Of a stretch of 64,000 nucleotides of DNA, positions 30,300 through 40,721 are shown in pieces; the first letter of the stretch is position 1, and every line of letters begins with the position of its first letter. Source of the DNA: Prorocentrum cordatum. Lineage: Eukaryota; Sar; Dinophyceae; Prorocentrales; Prorocentraceae. A program made the position numbers and the translations under genes. Location of the stretch: assembly GCA_963575745.1 (NCBI GenBank), contig CAUYUJ010016366.1, positions 16,001 to 80,000 of the forward strand, read 5' to 3'. The notes under the pieces are model-generated. The model had not been told where the DNA came from. It was given only the letters and a program-made list of their open reading frames with translations, and searched no databases.

Positions 30300-30545
30300 G
30301 ACCCCTCCGCGTCTCGGGGGCCCCCAAACGGGGTGGTGACCACACCGTGCGGTGAGTCGGTGGGGATCTGGGGTCACCGCACGGTTTTGGGACTCGGGTC
30401 GTTCTCCGAGGACGTCTCGGGCGACAGGGGCATGCGAGGTCCCAGAACCGTGCGTTTGACGGACCGTGCGGTGAGGTCTGAGGGGATTTCGAGGCCACCG
30501 CACGGTCTGTCACCTCACCGTTTTGGGACCCCTCCGCGTCCTCCT
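30300..30545 (+). repeat. Dispersed repeat F, copy 2 (uninterrupted)
   Basis: TCTCGGGGGCCCCCAAACGG, GACCACACCGTGCGGTGAGT and CGGTGGGGATCTGGGG run on without a gap. The copy at 55180-55490 has a TCC tract inserted between GTGAGT and CGGTGGGG. Confidence 0.8.
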
Positions 30546-30849
30546 CGTCCTCTCCGCCAGCAGTGCAAAGCAGATTCCAGGGGCCACGGCCTCCTCCGCC
30601 AATTCTCCGCTAGGCCCAGACGCCTGTCCGCGCTGGTGGTGGCTGGGTCGCTCGTCCTCTCCGTCGTTGCCCTGCTCATCCCGAGCCGCAGCGCCTCCCC
30701 CCCCCCCGTGGCCCCCCGGGGCCCGCCCTGAAGGGTCCGCGCGGCTACACGCACGTTTCTCAGTCTCACGCGCGCCGGGGGGCGAGAAGGGGGAGCAGGA
30801 GTCGGAGTGAAGCTAGCCAGGTCGAGCGAGTCAGAGGGCCACGCATGTT
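30546..30849. other. No gene seen
   Basis: GC-rich unique sequence with no motif. Confidence 0.4.
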
Positions 30850-32710
30850 CCCGCCCTCCCTCCCAATCCATAACAATCAACTGTGGCACAACTTGATATT
30901 GGGATCGGAGCGCGTTGCCACCTAGCAGACAGGAAGGCGCTCGCGCGCAACAGTTGTTCCGATGATGTGGCCAAGGCAACAGGGCCGCGCAGGGGCGGGA
31001 TCCGCAATACTTCCGATGGGCGCGGCGAAGACGAAGCATCCGCCGCGCTGACACAGCACTGCCACTTTCACTCACAACTTGCGCGGCGCTGGGGCGACGT
31101 CGGCACTTCGCCTGCTTCCGCGCGGCCCCGCTGCCGTTGTCGTTGCCACGCGATTCGGCGAACGAGCCGTGAGCGCCGCCCCCGCGCGCGAGCGCCACTC
31201 CCCAGCGGCATGTGCACGGAGCCCGTGCAGAGGCGGCGAGTCGCCCGCCTCTGCGCGGCGCTTCGCAGAAGTGGCGGGTCCAAGCGGTGCGCCGTGCCGT
31301 GGCCAGGCGAAATCTGCGCGGCGCCGAGGCCAGAGCCGTCTTTCAGCTCGCTCGCGCGTCGACGTAAGGAACAAAATCGCCGCGCCCGCGCGGGAAGCCC
31401 AGTCTTTAGATAAGCGAGCGCGGCGCCAACGCGAGCGCGCCATGTCGGCCTCTCGCGCGCGAGGTGCGCCCCGCTCCGCTCCCGCCACGCATGTCACAAC
31501 CTGGGCACCGCTCGGACGTGTGCATTTTTTCCGTCGGCGAGGCCCATCGAGGAGCATCCTTGAGCGCTTGGCGAAAGAACCACGCACGAAACCGAAAAAA
31601 ATACAGGGAATGGACGTCCGAGCGATGGCCAGCAACATGGACGACGTACGGTGCACGTTGAAAGCGGCACTGTAGACTTGGTTCGCTGAACAAGGGTCAG
31701 ATGAGAGGCCCAGGATTTGCAGGCGATCGGCCGGAGCTGTGGCAGAGCAGCCGCGTACATCAACATAGCTGCCCACGTCAACCGAGGAAGAGGGCCCCGC
31801 GTATTCCCTCCTCTCCCCCGCAATCGAATAACCAAGTGCGACACACTTCGGCATCGGGATCGGAACACGCGCCCAGCTCGCACACGGAAGGCGCCCGCGC
31901 GCGGCCCCGCTTCCGTCGATGCGGCGAAGGAACAGCACACGGGCCGCGCAGGGGGGCGGGATTGGCAGAGATTCCGATGGGCGCGGCGACGACGAAACAC
32001 CCGCCGCGTTGACTATTTCGCTGCAGCACCGGAGAGGCAGTCCGCACGCGCGTCCAAGCAACCAGGGCTACGGTGTTGCGAATTGTCCCGCGTGAAAGAG
32101 GAGGGGAGAAGGCGAGGGGCGGCCGCAGAGACGGGGGCGGAAAAGAGGGCGCACTCACGCGGCGAGGCCGCGAGGGGGTGTGCGGGGCGGCCAATCCGCA
32201 TGACAGCTCCTGGCAGCGAGCGCGGGGCGGCGTCGCGGGCCCACACAGGGGAGAAGCCAGCGGCTGCTGTGCAGGGCGGTGCCCAGCAAGTGGGAGCCGA
32301 CACGGCACCGCAGCTTTCACGAACTGCGCGGCGCTCGGGCGAGGTCGGCATGGCGTTTGCTCTCGCGCGGCCCCGCTGCCTTCTTCAAGGTTGCACTGCG
32401 GTCTCGGCGAACGAACCATGCGCCGCGCCGACGCCACAACGGCACTACCGAGCGAAATGCGCACGGGGCGAGGGCGAGGGCGACAAGACGCCCACTCGCG
32501 CGGCCCCCCCCCCCCCAGCGAACGCAACGTTGTGTCGAGGCGGCAACCCTACTTTCAAGCGAAGTTTTCGCGACGCCGAGGCGAAAGCGGCATGTTCGTC
32601 CGCTCGCGCGCCGGCGAGGTTGACAGTGGAAAAGATGTGCCCCGGCGAAGCGGGAATTACATTCTCGAGAAAAGAAGTGCAGCGCCGAGGCGCGAGCGAT
32701 TGTTCGACTT
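30850..32710 (+). repeat. Diverged large duplication (two ~0.9 kb units)
   Basis: About 30880-31145 reappears at 31840-32380. Shared words include TTGGGATCGGAGCGCG/ATCGGGATCGGAACACG, AGGAAGGCGCTCGCGCG/CGGAAGGCGCCCGCGCG, ATTCCGATGGGCGCGGCGA, ACTTGCGCGGCGCTGGGGCG/ACTGCGCGGCGCTCGGGCG and GCGGCCCCGCTGCC. The second unit has ~250 extra bp near 32030-32290. All reading frames are GC-driven; I see no protein family. Confidence 0.65.
31503..31629 (+). mobile_element. Family D inverted-repeat element, copy 3
   Basis: Ends GGGCACCGCTCGGACGTGTG and TGGACGTCCGAGCGATGGCC; interior GTCGGCGAGGCCCATCGAGG and CACGCACGAAAC. It sits inside the first unit of the large duplication. Confidence 0.85.
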
Positions 32711-32904
32711 TCCGCGGTGAACGTCCCATTCCAGCCACACATTTTGCAACATGGAAAAATTCATGTCCATGTTGAAGCAAAACACCTTGAAGCTGTTCTT
32801 TTCTCGGCTTCAGGCGCAAAGGGGGCCTGGTGGTTTTTAAGCGTGATCTTTTTCAGCTCCAGACTGGATGATTCGGCGGGCTTTCGGCCCTCCGAGGGTT
32901 TCAT
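32711..32904. other. No gene seen
   Basis: The stretch includes CAAAGGGGGCCTGGTGG (32818-32834), which reappears inverted at ~34908-34925, just outside the second edge of the satellite block. Confidence 0.45.
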
Positions 32905-33075
32905 GCGTCTCTCTCTCTCTCTCTCTCTCTCGCTCTCTCTTCTGTGTGTTTTCGTTCGTAGCGCACTCCTCTTCCTCCTCATCCTTCTCCGTCTTCCTCC
33001 TCATCCTGTTCCCGATCATCCTCCTCCTCCTCCTCCTCCTCCTCCTCCTCGTCCTCCTCCGCCTCCTCCCCCTCT
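32905..33075. repeat. (CT)n then (TCC)n tracts
   Basis: (CT)n at 32908-32940 and TCC-rich sequence at 32968-33075 form the outer left side of the foldback that follows. Confidence 0.93.
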
Positions 33076-33415
33076 CCCCCTTTTCTGAAGGAATGCCAGA
33101 ACTTTGGGAAAACCATTGGAAAAACCAAAAAAACCAAAGAAACCTAAGTGGTGGAGACGGAAAGTTTAGGAAACCCATTGGAAAAACCAAAAAAAAAAAA
33201 ACAAAGATTCCACAGAGAGTGCGGGGAACACCCGTCCGAAGGGACACGTCCAAAGGGAATCCCCGCACTCTCTGTGGAATCTTTGTTTTTTTTGTTTTTT
33301 TTGGTTTTTCCAATGGGTTTCCTAAAGTTTTCGTTTCCAGCACTTAGGTTTCTTTGTTTTTTTTGGTTTTTCCAATGGTTTTCCCAAAGTTGTTGCATTC
33401 CTTCAGAAGGGGGGG
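33076..33415. mobile_element. Large foldback element, ~155 bp arms
   Basis: The left arm (33076-33228) and right arm (33260-33415) are almost exact reverse complements. Landmarks in order on the left are CTTTTCTGAAGGAATGC, CTTTGGGAAAACCATTGG, AGAAACCTAAGTG, TTTAGGAAACCCATTGG, an A-rich stretch and ACAAAGATTCCACAGAGAG. The right arm carries the same in reverse. The 31 bp loop is ACACCCGTCCG...CCAAAGGGA. Poly-pyrimidine outside the left arm and GGA-rich sequence outside the right extend the pairing loosely. Its transcript would form a long, nearly perfect double-stranded hairpin. Confidence 0.93.
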
Positions 33416-33504
33416 ATGGGGGAGGAGGGGGAGGAGGAAGAGGATGGAGAGGAGTCGCAGGGAGGAGGTCGCGGGAGGGGTTCGTACCTGCGGCGCTGAA
33501 CCCT
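33416..33504. repeat. GGA-rich tract right of the foldback
   Basis: GGGGGAGGAGGAAGAGG purine-rich sequence complements the pyrimidine tract on the other side of the foldback. Confidence 0.8.
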
Positions 33505-34725
33505 CCCTCTGTGATGCATTCCCACGGAATCCTGTTGAGAGGCCTTCCATGAGAATCCCTTTGGGGTGCTTTCCAAAGGAATCCTGTTGTGAGGCTTTCC
33601 AATTGGATCCCTCTGTTGTGCTTTCCAATGGAATCCTGTTGGGAGGCTTTCCAATGGAATCCCTTTGTGATGATTTCCAAAGGGTTCCTGTTGTGAGGAT
33701 TTCCAAAGGGTTCCTGTTGTGATGGTTTCCAAAGGGTTCCTGTTGTGAGGATTTGTGTTCCAGCGCCATCCTCCCAACGGTAGCAGTTTGGATTGCGGCT
33801 TTCCAGTAGAATCCCTCTGTTGCGCTTTCCAAAGAAACCATGTTGGGAGGCTTTCCAATGGAACTCCTTTGTTGTGCTTCCCAAAGGATTCCGATTGTGA
33901 GGCGTTCCAGTAGAATCGCTGTGTTGCGATTTCTGTAGGATTCCGAATGTGAGGCTTTCCCATAGAATCCCTCTGTTGTGCTTTCCAAAGGAATCCTCTT
34001 GAGAGGCTGTCCAATGGAACTCCTTTGTGGTGCTTTTCAAAGGGTTCCTGATGTGAGGCTTTCAAATGGAATCCCTTTGTTGCGCTTTTCAAGAGATTCC
34101 AATTGCGAGGCTTTCCCATGGAATCCCTTTTGTGTAGTTTTCCAAAGGATTTCCTTTGTGACGCTTTCCAATTGAAACCCTTTGTAGCATTTTCCGAAGG
34201 GTTCTTGCTGTCAGGCTTTCCACTAGAATCCCTTTGGGGTGCTTTCCAAAGGGTTCCTGTTGTGAGGCCTTCCAACAGACTCCCTTCGGGGTGCTTCCCA
34301 AAGGAATCAGATTGTGAAGCTTTCCCATGTAATCCGATTGTGAGGCTTTCCCATAGAGTACCTCTGTGGGGCTTGCCAAAGGAATCCTGTTGAGAGGCTT
34401 TCCAATGGTACCATTGTGGGGCTTTCCAAACGAATCCTGCTGAGAGGCTTTCCAATAGAATCCTTATGTGGCGCTTTCCAACAGATTCCGATTGTGAGGC
34501 GTTCCAACAGAATCCCTCTGTGGTGCTTTCCAAAGGAATCCTGTTGAGATGCTTTCAAATGGAATCCTTTTGTATCGCTTCCCAAATGAAGACCTGTTGA
34601 GAGGCTTTCCAATGGAACTCCTTTGTGGTGCCTTTCAAAGGGTTCCTGTTGAGAGGCTTTCACATGGAATCCCTTTGTGGTGCTTTCCAAAGGGTTCCTG
34701 TTGTGAAGGTTTCAAATGCTCTCGG
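33505..34725. repeat. 26/52 bp satellite, locus 2 (well conserved)
   Basis: About 46 monomers alternate GAGGCTTTCCAATGGAATCC and GGTGCTTTCCAAAGGGTTCC with TTTGT or TGTTGT linkers, a 52 bp dimer. This is the same family as 23800-25650 but much more regular. Near 33690-33760 a sub-variant with GATTTCCAAAGGGTTCCTG repeats three times. The 376-codon minus frame is a satellite translation. Confidence 0.93.
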
Positions 34726-34959
34726 CTAGGTGGGAGAAGGATCGGCGCAGGTTTGACGCAGGACAATGGAAACATGTAGAGAGACAGGGAGAGAGAGAGA
34801 GAGAGAGAGAACGGAAACACATCGAGAAAAATAATGAGAGAGAGAGAGAGAAGGAGTCGTAGAGAGAGACTCGCATAGGTTTTCTTATTAAAAACAACAC
34901 GCACAAAAACCACCAGGCCCCCTTTGCGCCTGGAGCCCTTTTCTCCACACCCTATGTGG
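34726..34959. repeat. (GA)n tract and flanks
   Basis: GAGAGA runs at 34785-34812 and 34835-34870. The A-rich piece after it contains the inverted copy of the 32818-32834 word. Confidence 0.85.
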
Positions 34960-35970
34960 GGTTTGTGGATGCTCGTGAGTGAGGTGCACCTCTTCCTTAT
35001 GGGCCTCCAGATCACGTTAGCAATCCGAGCGGGGCATCCAGATCCTGTAACTGTCGTCGCCGTTGGGTTCCTGAGGCGCGGATTTGGTGGATGTTTCGAG
35101 CGGGAGTTCCGTCTGTGAGCGAATTGTGGGAAAGTCTCATGCGGGGGCGTCCTAGTATGGGGCCGCCAAATAAGCTGGCGAATATGACCGGGTCTTCTAG
35201 ATCCCGCAGCTGTCATCGATGTTGGGGTCTGGTGGCGCGGATCTGGAGGACGTCTCCTGCGGGAGCGTCGTTTGCGAATGGATCATGAAGAAGTATCAGG
35301 CGAGAGACCCCCCCCGAGGGGGCCGCACATCAGGTTAGCAATCCGACCGGGCCGCTCAGGTCTTGTAGCTGTCGTTGTTCTGGGGTTCTTGGGGCGTGGA
35401 TCTGAGAGAAGTCTCGAGCAGGAGCATCGTCTGTGAGCGAAGCGCAAAGAAGTCTCAGGCGGGAGCCCCCTCCCTATGGTAGGTGCCGCCGGATCACGTT
35501 AGTAATCCACTTAGGTCATCCAAACTGTAATTGTCGTCGTACTGGGGCCCCTAAGGTGTGGATCTAGAGTAAGTCTCGAGCGGGAGCCTCGTCGATGAGG
35601 GAATTGCAAGGAAGTTTCAGGCGGGGGCTTATGGGGCCGACAAATCACATTAGCAACCCGAGCAGGTCATCCAGATGTTCTAACTGTCGTCACTTTTGAG
35701 TCCCTGAGGCATGGATATGGGTGAAGTTTCGAGCGGGAGCCTCGTTTGTGAGTGAATTGACGGGACGTCTCAGGCGGGACCCCCCTCCGTATGGGGCCGC
35801 CAGATCATGTTAGCAATCCGAGCGGGTCTTCCAGATCATGTATTTGACGTTATTTTTGGGCTCATGAGTTGTGGATTTGGAGGCCGTTTCAAGCGGGAGT
35901 CTCGTTTGTGAGTGAATTGTGAGGAAGTCTCAGGCGGGAGCCCCTTCCCTGTGGGCCGCCAGGTCATATT
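34960..35970 (+). repeat. ~159 bp satellite (about 6.5 units)
   Basis: Anchors of the type GAGTGAATTGTGAGGAAGTC lie at about 35116, 35273, 35436, 35596, 35750 and 35911, spaced 154-163 bp. Each unit also has GGGGCCGCCAGATCACGTTA, GCAATCCGAGCGGGTCATCC, AACTGTCGTCG and GATTTGGAGG. No coding sense. Confidence 0.92.
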
Positions 35971-36252
35971 AAACATGAGAAAGGATCACGTGATCTGGCT
36001 GTCAGGGGACGCGCCCCAGCTGGCAGCGGCGGCGTTGGCACCGAGGGGAATCAGAATGCGCGCCCGTGCACAGAGGGGTCGGGGGAGGAGGTGCACGAGA
36101 AGAAGAGGCAGGGGGAGGAGAAGAATCCGTAACTATCTGGGCTCAAGTTCAAACCATCCGCCCTGTGGCTTGAGCCTGCTTTGCAGGCGAGGGGCCGGCT
36201 CGAGCTGCCTCAAAGCTCCACCAAACGATCCCCACGGGAGCCCTCGTGACTC

Positions 36253-37147
36253 GTGCGCCGTGGGCTGCTTTCTGACACCGTCGGGTGCCGCTGCCAGCGT
36301 AGTGAGCGAAAGATGGGTGCCATGGATGGCGAGGCCAAGGCACGGCTCGCAGCAGAGCTGGAGGCGGCGCCAACGTTCCCCCATGAGCCCGCAACGGTGC
36401 TGGCCGAAGCCGTTCACCAAAGCTACACGGAGAAGAAGCAGATGATGCATTCGGGTCCGAGACCAGGGCAGTGACAGGAAGGAAGATCGTGAGGCTCATG
36501 CGGGCCGTGCTTCTGGTGGCCACCGTGCTCGCCGCGTTGGCGCAGCTGGGGGACACCACGTTGGAGGCCCACGTGGTGCAGCGCAGCCGCCTGGCGGAGG
36601 AGACAGTGCCATCGACCTCAGGGGCTACGTGGACATCACCAAATCGGAGCTGCTCGCCGCCATCGCGAAGATGCAGGAGAGCGTCACTGGATTGGCCACA
36701 ACAGTGCACGATTAGTGCACGTCGCTTCCGAATCAAGTTGAGGAGCGAGTCGGCGCAGTGGAGAACAAGTGTGCCGCCAATGCACATCAGCTCGACGCGC
36801 AAGATAAGCGAATCGCACATCTGAAGAAGCAGCTGGCCTTACTCACAACGAGAAACCGCCAGTGGAGATCAAATCGCCCACCTTCGAGCGGGAGAGCCGA
36901 CCCCACAATCATCGTGGCTCGTGCACGGTCGTTGGTGGCCAAGAACAACATCAAGCTTGCGCTCTCCAACTGGCTGGGAGAGCGGTCTTGCCGCTGGTCG
37001 CCGTTAGGCAAGATCACGCCTCAGCAGGAACGACCGGCCAAGCTCGAGTGGGACCGCCCGGCGCTGCGCAAGCTGGGCATCGTGTTCCAGCAGATCGAGC
37101 CGATCATCGCGAACGCCACCGCGGGGCCCGAGACGCCGCCGCAGTGA
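36253..37147 (+). pseudogene. Retrotransposon ORF1-like remnant with coiled coil
   Basis: Protein-like pieces follow each other in three frames. First is MDGEAKARLAAELEAAPTFP to AEAVHQSYTEKKQMM (36313-36450), then KIVRLMRAVLLVATVLAALA (~36485-36545). From ~36602 in a third frame come GYVDITKSELLAAIAKMQES, a stop at 36714, EERVGAVENKCAANAHQLDA and DKRIAHLKKQLALL, a short coiled coil. The same frame ends with ADPTIIVARARSLVAKNNIK and LALSNWLGE (~36897-36983), a block I associate with ORF1 proteins of dinoflagellate LINEs (from memory, not a search). Two frameshifts and one stop make it non-functional. It leads straight into endonuclease sequence. Confidence 0.6.
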
Positions 37148-37148
37148 A

Positions 37149-37553
37149 GTGTTCAGCGCGCTGTGGAGACACTGGACTGACAGGTCTGGGCGCCAGCTGC
37201 CGTTGATCCCCAGCAGTTGGAACGCTCGCCCCCTCTTCCGCTTCAAGCTTTGTGGCAGAACAAGGAAGGCCGCCTATCTGAACCGTCTCCTCCTCCCTGG
37301 TGCGATCATCGGCGTGCAGGGGGCGAGCGGCTCAGAGCATGAGCTTAGCGACAATCTGTATCACCACCATCGACAGCATCTAGCGATCTCGCCCTTCCTC
37401 CTGCGATTCCGCACTCCGCGGGCGGTGTCAGCATCTTCTTCCCGGACTTCGGTTTCCTCGAGCAGCCCCCCAGGTCACCTACGAGGCTCTAGTCACGGGT
37501 CAGGTCCCGAGGCTCTCCACCAAGTTCCTGAAGGTGTCCAGATAGTCCAGTAA
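37149..37553 (+). pseudogene. EEP-type endonuclease N-terminal remnant
   Basis: The frame from 37149 gives SSWNARPLFRFKLCGRTRKA, then YLNRLLLPGAIIGVQGASGS and EHELSDNLYHH. This matches the beginning of a LINE endonuclease, where 'WNxRAL' precedes 'xVIGLQExHGxE'; the metal-binding Glu of LQE is Gly here (VQG). After a frameshift near 37405 come GGVSIFFPDFGFLEQPP and, in a third frame, QVTYEALVTGQVPRLSTKF with a stop at ~37551. The remainder of the endonuclease and any reverse transcriptase are absent. Together with 36253-37147 it is the 5' part of a LINE, complementary to the 3' part kept at 19797, though the two need not be one family. Confidence 0.65.
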
Positions 37554-37984
37554 CGTGCACAAAGAACGTTCAAAAAGAACAGACAAGAAGAGTGCTTTAG
37601 AGCATGCGCCCGCCAGGCAGTAAGACAGCAGCTAAGCCTGGTGTTACCTCGGTATCCCTCCCAGCTCCATATAACAACACCCCCCCATTAGTTTATCCAG
37701 GCGAACTGCGTTGAGGCAAAAAGAAAGAAGTGTAAAGCGGGAGAAAGTAAACATACAGGCGAGTCTAAGTGTACGCTGCAACGCCTTGCGTTACCTTGGT
37801 ACCCCCCCCCCCGCGATACCCTCCTATAAGATGAGCCTCAAGCCATGCCAGTCAAGGCGTGCAGCGCTTCAGGTAAACGAGCACGTTGAAAACAAGAGCG
37901 TGCAAGGTAAGGCTTCCTCCTCGTCCTCCTCCTCCTGCTCGTCATCCTGTCCTCCTCCGATTCGCAGGGTAACCTTGTCCACTA
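37554..37984. other. No gene seen
   Basis: CTAAGCCTGGTGTTACCTCG (~37634) and CTGCAACGCCTTGCGTTACC (~37777) begin two short related stretches ending in C runs. A TCC-rich patch lies at 37915-37955. Confidence 0.5.
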
Positions 37985-38365
37985 TCGCTCAATACCGTTG
38001 CAATCTAGGTTGCCCAATCAACGCGAAGCAACGCAGAGCAACGCAATGCGATGCAACACGAACCAACGCACAGCACTGCACAGCACAGCAAAGCAACAAC
38101 ATGCAACGCAGTGCGATGGAATGTTAAGCCAGGCAAGGCAATGCGAGTCAATGCGAACCTCTGCCAATATCTTAAAGCAGCGCAAAGCAAACCAAAGCAA
38201 CGCAAAGGAGTGCGAAGCAATGCAAACCAATGCAAACCAACACAAAACAATGCACTGCAACGCACTGCGATTGCAACGCAATGCGACTGCACTGTAATGC
38301 GGTTGCAGCGCAACGCCACGCAATGCGATTGCAATGCAAAGCGATTGCAATGCAAAGGGGGGATG
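37985..38365. repeat. Pentanucleotide-phased repeat (GCAAC/GCAAT)
   Basis: GCAAN pentamers repeat with drift over ~380 bp (GCAACGCAATGCGATGCAAC and so on). Frames rich in Asn, Gln, Met and Cys are artefacts. A similar pentamer array (GCATG/GCATA) lies at 59395-59690. Confidence 0.85.
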
Positions 38366-39215
38366 CAACGGGGCGGCTGCGATGGGAGGGGTTGGGCCAC
38401 CTTGGCGGCGGGCGGGCTTTGAGTTCGGTGAAGTTGGGCGGCGACAGACGGGAACGCGGCCGCTGGGGCGGCGGACGGGCCCAATTCCTTTGAAGAAACG
38501 TAAGGACACCTACGTCGAAGCAATGCTTTTTTTTGGGGGGCAAGGATAAGGATGCAGAAAGAGGACGAGGACGTCGACGACGACAACCATCACAAGGACG
38601 AAAAGAGAACGATGAGAGGACAAGACGGTGAGGAAGACCAATCCAAAAACGCCCCCACCCGCCTTCCACCCACAAATCTGTCTGAAGGTAACGTTGGGGC
38701 ACAGTGAAGAAAGGCGCGCCACTCCGGCACCCCTTGGAGCTTCTCATGGGCCCGTCTGGAGCAACTTTTTGCGCCCTGGTTGCCGCGTCCACTTGCCTGG
38801 GCACTCTCCGGGCCCTTCGCTCCTCCTCCCAATCTTGACCCTCTGCACGCAACGAAGGGGTTCCTGTGCACCGCTTCCCTTGCGTCCAGGCCGATACTGA
38901 CGAAACGGGGAACCTTCGAGCGTTTTCGCTGTGGCGAATCATCTTTTCTGCGCCCTGGCAGCCACTTTCTTCCAGGGTTCATTCGACTCCGCCGATTCGA
39001 TTCCGATGGCCTCCGATTCCGATCCGATTCGACCTCGGCTCCCAATTGGGAATCCGATTTCTCAGTGGAGGTTTACTGGCCTGCCGATTTATGCCGACTC
39101 GACTTCTCCCGGCTTGGCTGCCGATTTTCGCATATCTGATTGATTTCGGGCGGGGCTAGGATGATCAATCCGTTCCAGGGCGTTCTGAAGCGATCTCAGA
39201 GCGTTCCGGAACGCT
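38366..39215. other. No gene recognised
   Basis: Mixed sequence with a CCGATTCGATTCCGATGG patch (38985-39040) like 15920-16130. Frames lack family motifs. Confidence 0.4.
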
Positions 39216-39536
39216 TTGAGAAGGCCGCGGCACCCGAGAGAATCTCCAGAACCGCCAGATCTCAGAGATTCCTCTTCCCAGACGTCGTGTTCTCCTTTCG
39301 ATCGCCGATCCGACTTCTCGATTCGATTCTGGGCTTTCCTGGCTGTCGGCCCCCCGCGCCTGGGCAAAGCCAGCCGAGGACGCGGAGCGGAAGGCCGCTT
39401 CCCAACGGACCACGGTGTTCCACGGTCCGACGAGGAACAGCGAGGCGTGAGGCGCAGTCGCTGGCCGCCCTCCTCTTGGGGGGGGGGGGAGGGCGGAGTC
39501 CTATTTGAGGGGGGAAGAAGGAACAGAACATCGAGG

Positions 39537-39712
39537 AGGAAAAGGAGGAGGAGGAGGAGGAGGAGGAGGAGAAGGAGGAGGAGGAGGAGGACGAGGAGGG
39601 GGAGGAGCAGGACGGAGAAGAAGAGGAGGAGGAGGAGTTTTGCTCGCTTTCCCGGAGGAGGAGGAGGAGGAGGAGGAGGAGGAGGAGGAGGAGGAGGAGG
39701 AGGAGGAGGAGG
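39537..39712. repeat. (GGA)n tract
   Basis: An almost pure GGA run opens every frame and prefixes the protein-like sequence that follows. Confidence 0.95.
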
Positions 39713-39735
39713 AGTCTTGCCCTCCGCCTCGCGAG

Positions 39736-40721
39736 GGCTCCCAACACGCGTACAGCTCCTGGAGGAGTGCGCTGATTTCTTCTCTCTGCTGCAAGACTGT
39801 CGCAGGTGGCTCTTCAGCTTGGACGTGGACCAGCACACCAACCTGACACAGGAGGCAGCGGCCTTTCGCTTCGTCGACCATCTTGCTCTTCCTCCACCGC
39901 CTGCCCAGGAAAGTTCTACACCAGTCGTCTCGATTCCAAATCGTTGGCTGCAGGACTTCCTGGAGAAGGATATCATCTTCCAGTATCTCGACCTCGCCCA
40001 GGCCTGGGCCCATGCTGGAGCGACGCACGACGAGGTTGCCATCCAGCATCGTGCTGGCTGGTCGGACCTTCAGGTTCTATAATGCAAGATGGTCTATGAG
40101 ACCCGCACGGAGGACCCATGGAGGCGTTTTGGGCTCGGATTGTATGAGGGGCCGGACCCCACAGAGATGATCATCGCGGTTCGGGAGCGGTTTGCACTTC
40201 TTCTGGGGCGTTTGGCTGGACAGGCCCAGTGGCCGGTCGTAGACCAGACATTGGTGGTCGAGTTCATGGCGGACATCTCTGCGGTTGCCAGGCGCTACGA
40301 CAGCAAGTTCTTCTCTGTTTTTCTGCAAGAAGCTGAGGAGTCAGTCCGTTCAGCCGGTGCGAGCCGCTGGCTCTCCAACAAACGAGCTCTGCCGACGCAG
40401 TGGTCTGACGTTTTGGGCACAGGTACAGGTTCTCCGGACGACATCAATGATCTTCAGGGGATGGCCCGTTTGGTCGAGAAGGGCGATGATTGCCTTTGGG
40501 ACCGACTTCAGGGCAAGAAGGATGTTCTGTGGGCCCCGGGCGACACCAGAGCAGAGCAACTGCAGGGCAATTGTTTCGTCGATAGCTCCCGAAACACCGG
40601 CCGACCTCCTTGCGCTTCATTGCCACGATACCGCTGTTGCTGGGTATGGGCTCCACCTCGCTTGACAGCGCCGCCGATGTATAGTGGTGCACGCTCTCGG
40701 GGGACAGTGGGGCTCCGTTGA
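39736..40721 (+). pseudogene. Unrecognised coding region, one in-frame stop
   Basis: From just after the GGA tract one plus frame reads PTRVQLLEECADFFSLLQDC, RRWLFSLDVDQHTNLTQEAA, WLQDFLEKDIIFQYLDLAQA and SDLQVL, a TAA at 40080, then immediately KMVYETRTEDPWRRFGLGLY, FALLLGRLAGQAQWPVVDQT, VVEFMADISAVARRYDSKFF and VLGTGTGSPDDINDLQGMAR. Composition is that of a soluble helical protein, not of a GC-driven frame. After ~40570 the sense moves to other frames (PETPADLLALHCHDTAVAGY). I do not recognise the family. The minus strand over 39740-40049 is also open and protein-like, so the strand is favoured mainly by the common frame on both sides of the TAA. Confidence 0.45.

Noticed and set aside
23800-34725. 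Regularly spaced repeats reminiscent of a CRISPR array
   Set aside because: There are no unique spacers: the 26 bp monomers are contiguous and diverge gradually, and the sequence is eukaryotic in character.
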